From Arthrobacter sp. ov118 (GTDB lineage: Bacteria; Actinomycetota; Actinomycetes; Actinomycetales; Micrococcaceae): DNA of 64,000 nucleotides. Shown here in pieces: positions 43,429 to 53,310 of this stretch. The DNA is taken from NCBI RefSeq assembly GCF_900116495.1, contig NZ_FPAY01000008.1:1-64000 (forward strand). The letters run 5' to 3'. Every line of letters begins with the position of its first letter. Within the stretch, counting starts at the first letter, position 1. Below the pieces are notes generated by a model. That model ran no database searches, was not told the DNA's origin, and worked only from the letters and a program-made list of their open reading frames with translations. The translations under genes were made by a program, and so were the position numbers.

Positions 43429-46207
43429 GCAGATCACTTCGCGAAGAAACGCCGAGCTTCGTGAACACCTGGTACAGGTGGCCCTCCACTGTCCTGACCG
43501 AAATGCCCACTTCCAGGGCGATGTCCTTGTTGGAGACCCCATTCCCGGCAAGGGTGGCGATCTGCCGTTCCCGTTCCGTGAGCAGCGGGCCCTTGTTGCG
43601 GGGCATGATGGGCAGCGCCGGGACAGACTCCGAGAGGCTTTCGAGCATGCTGTACGCTGCGTTGGCGCTGGCTGTCAGCCCGGCAAGTTTGGCGAAGTCG
43701 AAGGCGAGCGCGGCGCATCTGGCCTGAACGGCGTCGAGCTCAAGGGCAGCGGCCTGCCCGGCGGCTTCGAGCATGATAGCGGCGTCCTTCTTCCGGCTGC
43801 CGAGCGCAACCGTACGGGACAATTCGGCCAACGGCCCCTGCCTCAGCCCGGCGATTTCCTCCATGAACAGAAAATCCTTGACGGTTCCGTTGACCGTGGC
43901 CCCGAGCATGCAGATCCCGGCCAGGGTGTAGCGGCCCTTTCGGTAATGTTCCTCCGCGGCCCGCACCAGCCGGTCCTTGGCCTCGGGGTCCCCGAGCCAC
44001 CGCGAGGCCATGTCCATGCAGAACTCCGTGGAACTGCTGACGGTGAAGCGGGCCGGGCCGTCCGCCGAGCGCGCCCGGTCCAGGTACATCGTGGCCTGGA
44101 CCGAGTTGCCGGTCTGGGCGTAGGCAAAGGCGGTAGCGGCGTAGGCCTGGCGGAGGGATTGCAGGCTCGCCCGGACCTCAAGCTGGCCGATTGCGGCCAG
44201 CAACGGGTCCAGCGCCATGTAGCCGCGGCCGGCGTAGACGTAGGCGAGCCCGACGGCGAGATCCGTTGCGGCGCTGCCGGAATGCAGCCCGTGCCCTGCC
44301 CGGCCGCTCGCGTCCTTGAGCATGTCAATCGCTTGGCGCCACAGCCCGGACACGAGCAGGACGTTGAAGGAGCGCCAGGCGAAGTTTTCGCGGACGCGCG
44401 GCACGTTGGACCACTCGCCCAGCTGGCCGCCGAGTTCCCGCATGAGTTGGCGCGCATCAAGTTCCCGGCCCGTCATGGAGAACGCCTCCATCAGGATGAT
44501 GGCCGACCGGAGCCGGTGCACGGGGTCGGCACCCGGGACGTCCGTCGTCGCTGCCGCGGTGAGCCGGGTCATCATGGGCTCAAAATCGCCGATGAAGGAG
44601 AAGTAATTGAACTCGCACAGGTCCAGGCACAGTCCGGCCCGGGACAGTTCGGCGGGGTCCGCGGCTGGCTCGTCCAGGCCGAGGTCCTGTAGCCGGACCC
44701 TGGCCTGCTCGAGGAGCTCGGGGACCTCGCCGGAGCGGTCCTCCAGCCAGGCCATGCAGTCAGCTTTGGCTGCAATGAACTCGGCAAAGCTCTCGGCCCC
44801 GAGATCGTTGATCTGCCACTCTGTGACGTCGTCCAGCGCTGACATGGCCTGCAGGGGCAGGCCGAGCTGGAGGTACGCCGCCGATTTCTGGAGCTGCCCC
44901 TCGGTCCATTCGGGGTCCGAGGGTGACAGGCTGCCGGCGCACTTGAGGGCAAACTTCGGGTCAAAGAGCTTCACTGCGGCGCTGGCAGCCGCCACGGCAT
45001 GGGCGGGAGCGAGCTGGGCGTGGCAGTCGTGGGTCCAGGCGGCGTAGGCGAGCAGGTCCTCGACTGTCAGCTGGGCCAGCTCATGTTCCTGGTGGCCGGG
45101 GACCTTGTCCCGCAGCTCCAGGCGGCGCTCGACGCTCAGCCAGTTCCGGACGATGTCGCCGAGGTACCGGTCTCCCAGCGTGACAAGGTGCCGGTCCGTG
45201 CGGTCGACCACGATCTGGCCGGCTTCTTCCATGTCGGCGATCACACCCGGGCTGTACATCCTGGCCAGCCTGGCCAAGGGAAGCGTCCGGGCGCAGGACA
45301 GGACGTCGATGACTTCCCGCGCCTCGGGTGTTTCCCGGGCGTACCTGGCCCGGACAATGTCTTCCAGCGCCGTCCGGCCGTCCAGCACGACTTCATCGAC
45401 CAACGTCCAGACCGAGCCGGACAGGACGAGGTTTCCGCGTTCGACCTGTTCGGAGACGACGGCCTGCAGGAGGGTGGGGCTACCGCCGACCAGCTGGTGC
45501 AGTTGGCTGGCGAGGGCGGTCGAGACCCGATGGCCGAGAGCCGCCTGCAGGACCTCAAGCGTTTCGAGCTCAGTCAGGTTGGCGAGGCGGACCTCGGCAA
45601 GGTGGCCCGAGGTGATGAGCCAGTAGAAATCGGGGGGAAGGTCCGTGGTGCGCTGGGCGGTGGCGATCAGCCGCGCGGTGTGCGTCTGCAGCAGGTTCAG
45701 CAGGACCCCGGTGCTCAGTTCATCAAGGGCGCCGGCGTTGTCGAGCAGGATCACGCACTGCCGGCCGGCTGCGTCGTCGCGGATCAGCGAGGTTATGCCG
45801 TGGAGTATGGCGGTCGGTGAGCCTAGGGAGCTCTGCGGGAGCCGCGCCAAGGTGAAGGCGAGGCACCCGTACGGGGTTGCCGATCCCGGTCCTGTGCTGC
45901 GGAGCTGGATGGTGTGCACCTCGGGGCCGAACGCGGCGAGGGCTGTCCTGCCGACAAGGGTTTTGCCAACGCCGCGGTCACCGGTGATGACAACGCCCAT
46001 CCGGTCCTGCGCCAGCAGTTCCGTCCGGACGCGTTCGGCATCGGCGTTCCGCGCCAAACCGGACCACCCGTGCTTCGCCACCGCACCGGCGGCATGTTCT
46101 TCTGCGGCGGGTGCCAATGTAGTGGAAACATTCCCCCAGCCCAGCGAGTCCCTCGACATGTAGTTTCCTTCGTACCGCTTTGTGGACAGCAACCCCCGGC
46201 TGCCCAC
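43415..46207 (-). CDS. Large ATP-binding LuxR (LAL) regulator, copy 4
   Basis: 930 residues. Walker A GDRGVGKTLVGRTAL near residue 75, Walker B CVILLDNAGALDELS, helical middle and LuxR HTH (LTERERQIATLAGNGVSNKD, IALEVGISVRTVEGHLYQVF) at the C-terminus. The Walker B histidine found in copies 1-3 (DDAH, DNAH, DDGH) is replaced (DNAG). ATG 46207 is given as listed; the in-frame ATG 46156 (MSRDSLGWG) with a GAAGGAAAC site upstream is a good alternative. It is the promoter-proximal gene of the pair with copy 3. Confidence 0.86.
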   Translation of the reverse strand: MGSRGLLSTKRYEGNYMSRDSLGWGNVSTTLAPAAEEHAAGAVAKHGWSGLARNADAERVRTELLAQDRMGVVITGDRGVGKTLVGRTALAAFGPEVHTIQLRSTGPGSATPYGCLAFTLARLPQSSLGSPTAILHGITSLIRDDAAGRQCVILLDNAGALDELSTGVLLNLLQTHTARLIATAQRTTDLPPDFYWLITSGHLAEVRLANLTELETLEVLQAALGHRVSTALASQLHQLVGGSPTLLQAVVSEQVERGNLVLSGSVWTLVDEVVLDGRTALEDIVRARYARETPEAREVIDVLSCARTLPLARLARMYSPGVIADMEEAGQIVVDRTDRHLVTLGDRYLGDIVRNWLSVERRLELRDKVPGHQEHELAQLTVEDLLAYAAWTHDCHAQLAPAHAVAAASAAVKLFDPKFALKCAGSLSPSDPEWTEGQLQKSAAYLQLGLPLQAMSALDDVTEWQINDLGAESFAEFIAAKADCMAWLEDRSGEVPELLEQARVRLQDLGLDEPAADPAELSRAGLCLDLCEFNYFSFIGDFEPMMTRLTAAATTDVPGADPVHRLRSAIILMEAFSMTGRELDARQLMRELGGQLGEWSNVPRVRENFAWRSFNVLLVSGLWRQAIDMLKDASGRAGHGLHSGSAATDLAVGLAYVYAGRGYMALDPLLAAIGQLEVRASLQSLRQAYAATAFAYAQTGNSVQATMYLDRARSADGPARFTVSSSTEFCMDMASRWLGDPEAKDRLVRAAEEHYRKGRYTLAGICMLGATVNGTVKDFLFMEEIAGLRQGPLAELSRTVALGSRKKDAAIMLEAAGQAAALELDAVQARCAALAFDFAKLAGLTASANAAYSMLESLSESVPALPIMPRNKGPLLTERERQIATLAGNGVSNKDIALEVGISVRTVEGHLYQVFTKLGVSSRSDLLGLI

Positions 46208-46367
46208 TTAGAAGTAGCGTATCTCTATCCCCCGACATGAGAGTAGACAGATCATAACCGGAATGCCGAAAGCTTGGAAGGAAACCAGCCGTCATTACGC
46301 CCCGGGACCACCCGGACCCCTGGCCGCAGCCGGACAGGCGGCTGGGCGGCGGCGGCCGTGGCAGGTG

Positions 46368-46411
46368 CGCGTCTTCTGCTGCGCGTATTGACGCATCTTC
46401 TACTGCGCGTA
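46368..46411. repeat. 24-base direct repeat beside pth
   Basis: Two 20-base copies (46368-46387 and 46392-46411) differ at two positions and share CTTCT.CTGCGCGTA. A third CTTCTGCTGCGC occurs inside the 3' end of pth at 46451. AAGGAGCCT is also duplicated at 46414 and 46429. Confidence 0.6.
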
Positions 46412-46426
46412 CTAAGGAGCCTGAGG

Positions 46427-47014
46427 TTAAGGAGCCTTAGCCGGGTGGAACTTCTGCTGCGCAGCGGGCAGGCCGTCCTTGACGAGGACTTCGACGGCGT
46501 CGGCCGCCGCATCGATGAGGAAGGGAAGATCCTTCTTTTCCGGGGCCGAAAAGTCCCGCAGGACGAAGTCTGCGGTGTCCATCCGGCCCGGAGGCCGCCC
46601 GACGCCGACCCGCACACGCAGGTAGTCCTTGGTACCCAGGGCCTTCGAGATGTCCCGCAGCCCGTTATGGCCGCCTTCGCCGCCGCCGATTTTGAGCCGG
46701 ACTGTGTCGAAGGGGATGTCGATTTCGTCATGGACGGCAATGACATGCGCGGGATCGATGCCGTAGAACTGGGCCAGGGCCGAGACGGGGCCACCGGAGA
46801 CGTTCATGTAGGACTGCGGCTTGGCCAGCACGACCCGGGGCCCGCCGATGCCCAGGCGCCCTTCCAGGACCTGGGCGCGCGCTTTGTGCGACTTGAATTT
46901 GCCGCCGGCGCGCGCTGCCAGTTCATCCAGCACCATCTGCCCGACGTTGTGCCGGTTGTGGCTGTACTCGGGTCCGGGGTTGCCAAGGCCTACGATCAGC
47001 CAGGTATCGGTCAT
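46427..47014 (-). CDS. pth: Peptidyl-tRNA hydrolase
   Basis: 195 residues. It releases peptidyl-tRNA dropped from ribosomes by hydrolysing the ester link. The motif LIVGLGNPGPEYSHNRHNVG includes the catalytic histidine (H22); also visible are LAKPQSYMNVSGGPV, the catalytic aspartate in VHDEIDIPF (about residue 95) and GGGEGGHNGLRDI. It lies downstream of rplY in the conserved actinobacterial order glmU-prs-rplY-pth. A strong hairpin between rplY and pth suggests pth is at least partly expressed separately. Confidence 0.96.
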   Translation of the reverse strand: MTDTWLIVGLGNPGPEYSHNRHNVGQMVLDELAARAGGKFKSHKARAQVLEGRLGIGGPRVVLAKPQSYMNVSGGPVSALAQFYGIDPAHVIAVHDEIDIPFDTVRLKIGGGEGGHNGLRDISKALGTKDYLRVRVGVGRPPGRMDTADFVLRDFSAPEKKDLPFLIDAAADAVEVLVKDGLPAAQQKFHPAKAP

Positions 47015-47107
47015 GAATAGTCCTTTGGTGGGCAGGTTCAGCCTCTGGTGGGCAGGTTAGGCGGGAAGCCGGGTCCGGCGCGGCGCTGTATACGGCATCG
47101 GAGACGA

Positions 47108-47141
47108 CGGCGGCCGGGCCCCTGAGGGGACCCGGCCGCCG
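47108..47141. terminator. Hairpin terminator between rplY and pth
   Basis: CGGCGGCCGGG (47108-47118) pairs with CCCGGCCGCCG (47131-47141), extended inward by CCCC/GGGG with one bulged A. It lies just after the rplY stop. T-run absent, as is common in this group. Confidence 0.7.
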
Positions 47142-47156
47142 GCGTATTGGCCGGAA

Positions 47157-47759
47157 TTACTCGGCTGCTGCTGCTTCGGCTGCCGGGGCGGCTTCGGCGG
47201 CCTCTTCGCCCTCTTCGGGGGTTTCGACGGCCTCGGAGATGTTGACGACGAGCGCTTCGGGGTCAGCCAGCAGGGCGGTGCCCTTAGGCAGGACGAGGTC
47301 GGACGCGTGGATGTGCTCGCCGGCGCCGCGGCCCTCGATGCTGACCTCGATGGCGGTCGGCAGGTGGGTGGCCTCGGCTTCGACGGAAACGACCGTCATT
47401 TCGAGGTTGTGGACGTTGCCCGGAGCCAGTTCGCCGGTCAGGTGGACGGGGACGTCAACGGTGACCTTCTCGCCCGTGCGGACGGTCAGCAGGTCGAGGT
47501 GCTCGATGATCTGCTTGATCGGGTTGCGCTGGATGTCCTTGACGAGGGCCAGGTGCTGTTCGCCGTTGATGTCCAGGGTCAGCAGGGCGTTGGCGGTGCG
47601 GACAGCCAGGGTGGTGGCCTTCGCCGGCAGGGTGACGTGGATCGGCTCGGCGCCGTGGCCGTAGATGACGGCCGGGATCAGGTTGGCCATGCGGGCGCGG
47701 CGGGCAAAGCCCTTGCCGAATTCGGTGCGGACTTCTGCGGCGAGCTTCTGCTCAGACAT
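47157..47759 (-). CDS. rplY: 50S ribosomal protein L25/Ctc
   Basis: 200 residues, the long CTC form. The N-terminal 5S rRNA-binding L25 domain (KLAAEVRTEFGKGFARRARM, LPAVIYGHG-like IPAVIYGHGAEP, HLALVKDIQRNPIK) is followed by the TL5 beta domain (VDVPVHLTGELAPG) and an acidic alanine-rich tail (EEGEEAAEAAPAAEAAAAE). In Bacillus the homologue is a general stress protein. It lies downstream of prs with a strong terminator between them. Confidence 0.95.
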   Translation of the reverse strand: MSEQKLAAEVRTEFGKGFARRARMANLIPAVIYGHGAEPIHVTLPAKATTLAVRTANALLTLDINGEQHLALVKDIQRNPIKQIIEHLDLLTVRTGEKVTVDVPVHLTGELAPGNVHNLEMTVVSVEAEATHLPTAIEVSIEGRGAGEHIHASDLVLPKGTALLADPEALVVNISEAVETPEEGEEAAEAAPAAEAAAAE

Positions 47760-47981
47760 GGGTATCTCCTAGGGATTTCAAGCTGTGGGACTAAACGGTG
47801 TTCAGCAAGGGCGGAGGTCTGTTTGCGACCTTCAACGCCGGGCTGCCGTGCAGCTGACCTTTAGAAGGAGATTCAGACCCAGTCGATAACGGAGACCAGC
47901 AGTCCGGTTTACCGTGCATACGACTTATGCAGGCTTACCGGCGCTCTCCCTCGCCAAGGTTCGGTACAAGGTTACCAGCGG

Positions 47982-48008
47982 CAGGCCCGGTTTCTAAAAC
48001 CGGGCCTG
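47982..48008 (-). terminator. Terminator after prs
   Basis: Perfect 12-base arms CAGGCCCGGTTT (47982-47993) and AAACCGGGCCTG (47997-48008) with a three-base loop, 12 bases after the prs stop. Confidence 0.85.
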
Positions 48009-48020
48009 GCGCCAGGCAGA

Positions 48021-49001
48021 CTAGGCCTGGCCGTCGAACAGGCTGGTGACCGAGCCGTCGTCGAACACTTCACGGATGGCGCGTGCGATCAGCGGCGCGA
48101 TGGACAGGACGGTCAGCTGCGGGAAGCGCTTGTCGGAGCCGATCGGCAGCGTGTTCGTGACCACCACTTCGCGGGCGCCGGACTCGGACAGCCGGCGGGC
48201 TGCCGGATCGGAGAACACGGCGTGGGTCGCGGCGATGATGACATCTTTGGCGCCGGCGTTCTTGAGCACCTGGACGGCGCCGGAAATGGTTCCACCGGTA
48301 TCGATCATGTCGTCGATCAGCACGCAGGTGCGGCCTTCGATCTGGCCTACCACCGTCTTGGAAACGGCCTGGTTGGGCACGGTCAGGTCGCGGCTCTTGT
48401 GCACGAAGGCCAGCGGCGCCCCGCCGAGGCGCTCGGCCCACTGCTCGGCGACACGGACGCGGCCGGTGTCCGGGGACACCACGGTGATGTTGTCCGCGGC
48501 GACGCGGGTGCGGATGTAGTCGGCCAGGAGCGGAATGGCCATGAGGTGGTCGACGGGGCCGTCGAAGAAGCCTTGGATCTGGGAGGTGTGCAGGTCGACG
48601 CTCATGATGCGATCGGCGCCGGCGGTCTTGTACAGATCGGCGACGAGGCGTGCCGAGATCGGCTCGCGCCCGCGGCCCTTCTTGTCCTGCCGGGCGTAGG
48701 GGTAAAACGGGGACACGACGGTGATGCGCTTGGCGGAGGCCCGCTTGAGCGAATCGATCATGATCAGCTGTTCCATGAGCCAATTGTTCAGCGGGGCCGG
48801 GTGGGCCTGGATCACGAAGGCATCGGTGCCGCGGACGCTTTCGCCGGCCCGGACATAGATCTCACCGTTGGCGAAGTCGTAGGCGTCCACGGGCAGCAGC
48901 TCGGTGCCGAGCTCCTTCGCAATCTCCTTCGCCAGCTCAGGGTGCGCGCGCCCCGCGGCCAGCACCAGCTTCTTCTCGCCGTGTGCCGTAATTTCGCTCA
49001 T
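48021..49001 (-). CDS. prs: Ribose-phosphate pyrophosphokinase
   Basis: 326 residues. It makes PRPP from ribose 5-phosphate and ATP for nucleotide, histidine and tryptophan synthesis. Motifs are KLVLAAGRAHPELAKEIA, the flexible ATP loop with YARQDKKGRGREPISARLVA, the metal-binding DLHTSQIQGFF and the PRPP loop VLIDDMIDTGGTI. It begins five bases after the glmU stop, so both come from one transcript. This pairing is conserved in Gram-positive genomes and links PRPP with cell wall precursor supply. Confidence 0.97.
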   Translation of the reverse strand: MSEITAHGEKKLVLAAGRAHPELAKEIAKELGTELLPVDAYDFANGEIYVRAGESVRGTDAFVIQAHPAPLNNWLMEQLIMIDSLKRASAKRITVVSPFYPYARQDKKGRGREPISARLVADLYKTAGADRIMSVDLHTSQIQGFFDGPVDHLMAIPLLADYIRTRVAADNITVVSPDTGRVRVAEQWAERLGGAPLAFVHKSRDLTVPNQAVSKTVVGQIEGRTCVLIDDMIDTGGTISGAVQVLKNAGAKDVIIAATHAVFSDPAARRLSESGAREVVVTNTLPIGSDKRFPQLTVLSIAPLIARAIREVFDDGSVTSLFDGQA

Positions 49002-49006
49002 GATTG

Positions 49007-50503
49007 CTAGCCCTCTTCTGTTGGTGCCGGAGTAGTGGAGGATGTTGGGGCCACGCCCGCGGCGGCGGACTCGGCCAGGGCTGCGGAGACGGAACCGGGG
49101 CGATTGGCCGCAACCCAGCCTTCGGAGTTCCGTTGCTTGGCCACGGAGATGGCGAGGGCGCCGGCCGGGACGTCCTGGCGGATGATGGCGCCGGCACCGC
49201 TGTAAGCGCCATCGCCCATGCGGACCGGAGCGACGAACACGGTGTTCGAGCCGGTGCGCACGCCGGAGCCGATCACCGTGCGGTGCTTCTTCTCGCCGTC
49301 GTAGTTGGCGGTGATGTTGCCGCAGCCGATGTTGGTGTCCTCGCCGATTTCCGCGTCTCCGGCGTAGCCGAGGTGGGACAGCTTCGAGCCGCGGCCGATC
49401 GTGACGTTCTTGGTTTCGTAGAACGCGCCGATCTTGCCGGTCTCGCCCAGGACGGTGCCGGGGCGCAGGTAGGTGAAGGGGCCGACACTGGCGCGGGCCC
49501 CGATGATGGAACCGGAGCCGTGGGTACGGATCACCGAGGCCCCCTCCCCCACCGTGACGTCGGTCAGCGTGGTGTCCGGGCCGACGACGGCGTCCCGCGC
49601 CACCGTCGTGGCACCGTGGAGCTGGGTGTTGGGCAGCAGGCGGACGTCCTCGTCGAGCACCACGGTGGCGTCAATCCACGTGGTGGCGGGATCGACGACG
49701 GTCACGCCGGCGCGCATCCAGGCTTCGACGGTGCGGCGGTTGTGTTCGGCTCCGAGCGCCGCGAGCTGGACGCGGTCATTAGCTCCTTCGACCTGCCAGC
49801 GGTCTTCGGTGACGACGGCAGCGACGCGGCCGCCCGCGGCACGGGCCAGGGCCAGGACATCGGTGAGGTACTTTTCGCCCTGGGCGTTGTCCGTGGTGAC
49901 GTGTGCGAGCGCGTCGCGCAGCACGGCGGCGTCGAAGGCGTAGATGCCGGAGTTGATCTCACGGATTTCACGTTCGGTCGCGCTGGCGTCCTTGTGCTCG
50001 CGGATTCCGGTCACGGTTCCGTCTTCCGCACGGAGGATGCGGCCGTAGCCGGTGGCGTCATCGAGTACGGCGGTGAGGACCGTGACGGCGTTGCCCTCGG
50101 CCTCGTGGGCGGCGACCAGCCCGGCGAGCAGCCCGCCGGTGAGCAGCGGGACGTCGCCGTAGGTGACAACGACCGTTCCGCTCAATGTTGCTTCGGGATG
50201 AGCCGCGTCGAGGGCCTCCAGGGCGGCCTCGACCGCGCGGCCGGTGCCGGGCACATCGTCCTGGTCCACGATCAGGGCTTGCGGATCGAGAGCGGTGATG
50301 TGGGCGGCCACGAGGTCGCGTTCATGCCGGACCACGAGGGCCAGTTCGCGGGGGTGGATGGCGCGGGCTGCGGCGAGCGCGTGGCCGACCAGGGAGCGGC
50401 CACCGATTTCGTGGAGGATCTTGGGGGTACGGGACTTCATCCGGGTACCGGCACCTGCAGCTAGGACGATTACGGCGGCTGGGCCGGTATTCTCGGGGCT
50501 CAC
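49007..50503 (-). CDS. glmU: Bifunctional N-acetylglucosamine-1-phosphate uridyltransferase/acetyltransferase
   Basis: 498 residues. It acetylates glucosamine 1-phosphate and then forms UDP-GlcNAc for peptidoglycan. The N-terminal uridyltransferase has VLAAGAGTRMKSRTPKILHE and TYGDVPLLTG; the C-terminal left-handed helix begins near residue 265 and shows many hexapeptide rungs, with the acetyl-CoA-site segment HLGYAGDAEIGEDTNIGCGN. GTG 50503 has AGGAG nine bases upstream; the open frame continues upstream across the tRNA and cannot be coding there. A C-terminal Ala/Ser/Thr-rich tail is present. Confidence 0.97.
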   Translation of the reverse strand: MSPENTGPAAVIVLAAGAGTRMKSRTPKILHEIGGRSLVGHALAAARAIHPRELALVVRHERDLVAAHITALDPQALIVDQDDVPGTGRAVEAALEALDAAHPEATLSGTVVVTYGDVPLLTGGLLAGLVAAHEAEGNAVTVLTAVLDDATGYGRILRAEDGTVTGIREHKDASATEREIREINSGIYAFDAAVLRDALAHVTTDNAQGEKYLTDVLALARAAGGRVAAVVTEDRWQVEGANDRVQLAALGAEHNRRTVEAWMRAGVTVVDPATTWIDATVVLDEDVRLLPNTQLHGATTVARDAVVGPDTTLTDVTVGEGASVIRTHGSGSIIGARASVGPFTYLRPGTVLGETGKIGAFYETKNVTIGRGSKLSHLGYAGDAEIGEDTNIGCGNITANYDGEKKHRTVIGSGVRTGSNTVFVAPVRMGDGAYSGAGAIIRQDVPAGALAISVAKQRNSEGWVAANRPGSVSAALAESAAAGVAPTSSTTPAPTEEG

Positions 50504-50544
50504 GTATTGGCTCTCCTTGCTTGGTTGCGCATATGCATCGCCAG

Positions 50545-50616
50545 TTCCGCCCATAGGACTCGAACCTATACTCCACGGCTCCAAAGGCCGGGGTGCTGCC
50601 ATTACACCAGAGCGGA
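50545..50616 (-). tRNA. tRNA-Gln (TTG anticodon)
   Basis: 72 bases on the reverse strand. The acceptor TCCGCTC pairs with GGGCGGA, the anticodon loop is CTTTGGA (anticodon TTG, reading CAA), and the T arm is TATAGGTTCGAGTCCTATG-like. CCA is not encoded. Pair 27-43 appears to be a C-U mismatch. It is 42 bases upstream of glmU and may precede it on the same transcript. Confidence 0.92.
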
Positions 50617-50927
50617 CCGTGCCCGGGCCTGACCCGTGGCACAAGAAACAATTCTGCCACGAAGGTTGATGCTCGTGCGACTCAGCGCATTAAGGCCGGG
50701 CGGTGCGGCTGTGTAGGGGCGAGCGGGCGGGCTCATAGGCGCGGGCGGAGCGAGTTGCAAGGGCCGCCCGTGCGGCACTCGAGGGACATGTGCTCCGGGC
50801 CTCGGTCGCTCCGAGGGACATGCCCATCCCTAGCTTGGGCCAGAGGACATGCGCAGAGCGCGCCTGTGCCAGGGAGCAAGCGCCGTGGCCGACGAGCGCT
50901 ACGCGGAACATGCCCTCCCCTGGCCTC

Positions 50928-50962
50928 GAGGGATGGACATAGCACCACTATGTCCATCCCTC
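50928..50962. repeat. 15-base-arm hairpin inside the array
   Basis: GAGGGATGGACATAG (50928-50942) is the exact reverse complement of CTATGTCCATCCCTC (50948-50962), loop CACCA. A near copy lies at 51147-51175. Confidence 0.9.
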
Positions 50963-51146
50963 ACCCTCGCCGCGGGACATGTGCACCGCGCCTGGGGCAG
51001 TCCGAGGGACACGTCAATTTCGGGCGCGTGCCAAGCAACCTGGCGGAGGGTTGCGGGCTTCGAGGGACAGGTTCGGTTCAGGCTTGTGCCTTGCGACCTG
51101 GCTGACGGCTGCGGCTTTCAGGGACATGTCCTCCTCGGGCCCCGGG

Positions 51147-51175
51147 GGATGGACATAACACCAATATGTCCATCC
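51147..51175. repeat. Second copy of the array hairpin
   Basis: GGATGGACATA (51147-51157) pairs with TATGTCCATCC (51165-51175). The 29-base core matches the hairpin at 50931-50959 at 27 positions; the two differences abolish the closing G-C pair. Confidence 0.9.
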
Positions 51176-51190
51176 GCCACCAACGTCCCA

Positions 51191-51312
51191 GGCACATGTG
51201 CTCACGGTTTCGGGCATTCCGAGCAACATGTCCATCCCTAGCCACCAGCCAGGCACATGTCCGCACGGCTTCGGGCACCCCGAGCAACATGTCCATCCCT
51301 AGCCGCCACCGA
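51191..51312. repeat. Two tandem 61-base repeats
   Basis: 51191-51251 and 51252-51312 are aligned without gaps over most of their length and differ at roughly ten positions. Each holds one GGCACATGT unit and one GAGCAACATGTCCATCCC unit. This is the best-preserved part of the array. Confidence 0.85.
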
Positions 51313-51423
51313 GACACATGTCCGAAGGGGGTGGCGGCGGCGAGGGGACATGTCCAGCCGTGCCGCAGCAGAGTGGGCATGTCCGCCGGGGCGAGGGCGG
51401 CATGTCCCCGGGCCATGAGCGGG

Positions 51424-53253
<1,830 letters not shown>

Positions 53254-53310
53254 TGGGAACTGCTTTCTTAGGTGTATCGGTGAAGTGTTGCGGTGGGTGC
53301 GTCAAAGCTC

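Larger units (their letters stand above)
50780..51415. repeat. Phased array of degenerate ACATGT-core units
   Basis: About twenty units with core [G/C/A]ACATG[T/C] lie between tRNA-Gln and the ABC-F gene. Core starts read at 50786, 50818, 50847, 50908, 50937, 50948, 50977, 51009, 51067, 51124, 51153, 51164, 51194, 51226, 51255, 51287, 51316, 51348, 51377 and 51400. Decayed units (ACCTGG or similar) fill the expected positions near 50879, 51038 and 51096. Successive cores are mostly 29 or 32 bases apart, so the composite period is 61. Flanks recur as CGAGGGACATG, GAGCAACATGTCCATCCC and GGCACATGT. Period 61, and half-periods 29 and 32, are not multiples of three, so no repeated peptide can be encoded. 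Confidence 0.9.

Noticed and set aside
50780..51415. CRISPR array
   Set aside because: Only a short palindromic core is conserved, the intervening sequence is itself repeated rather than unique, and there are no cas genes in the window.
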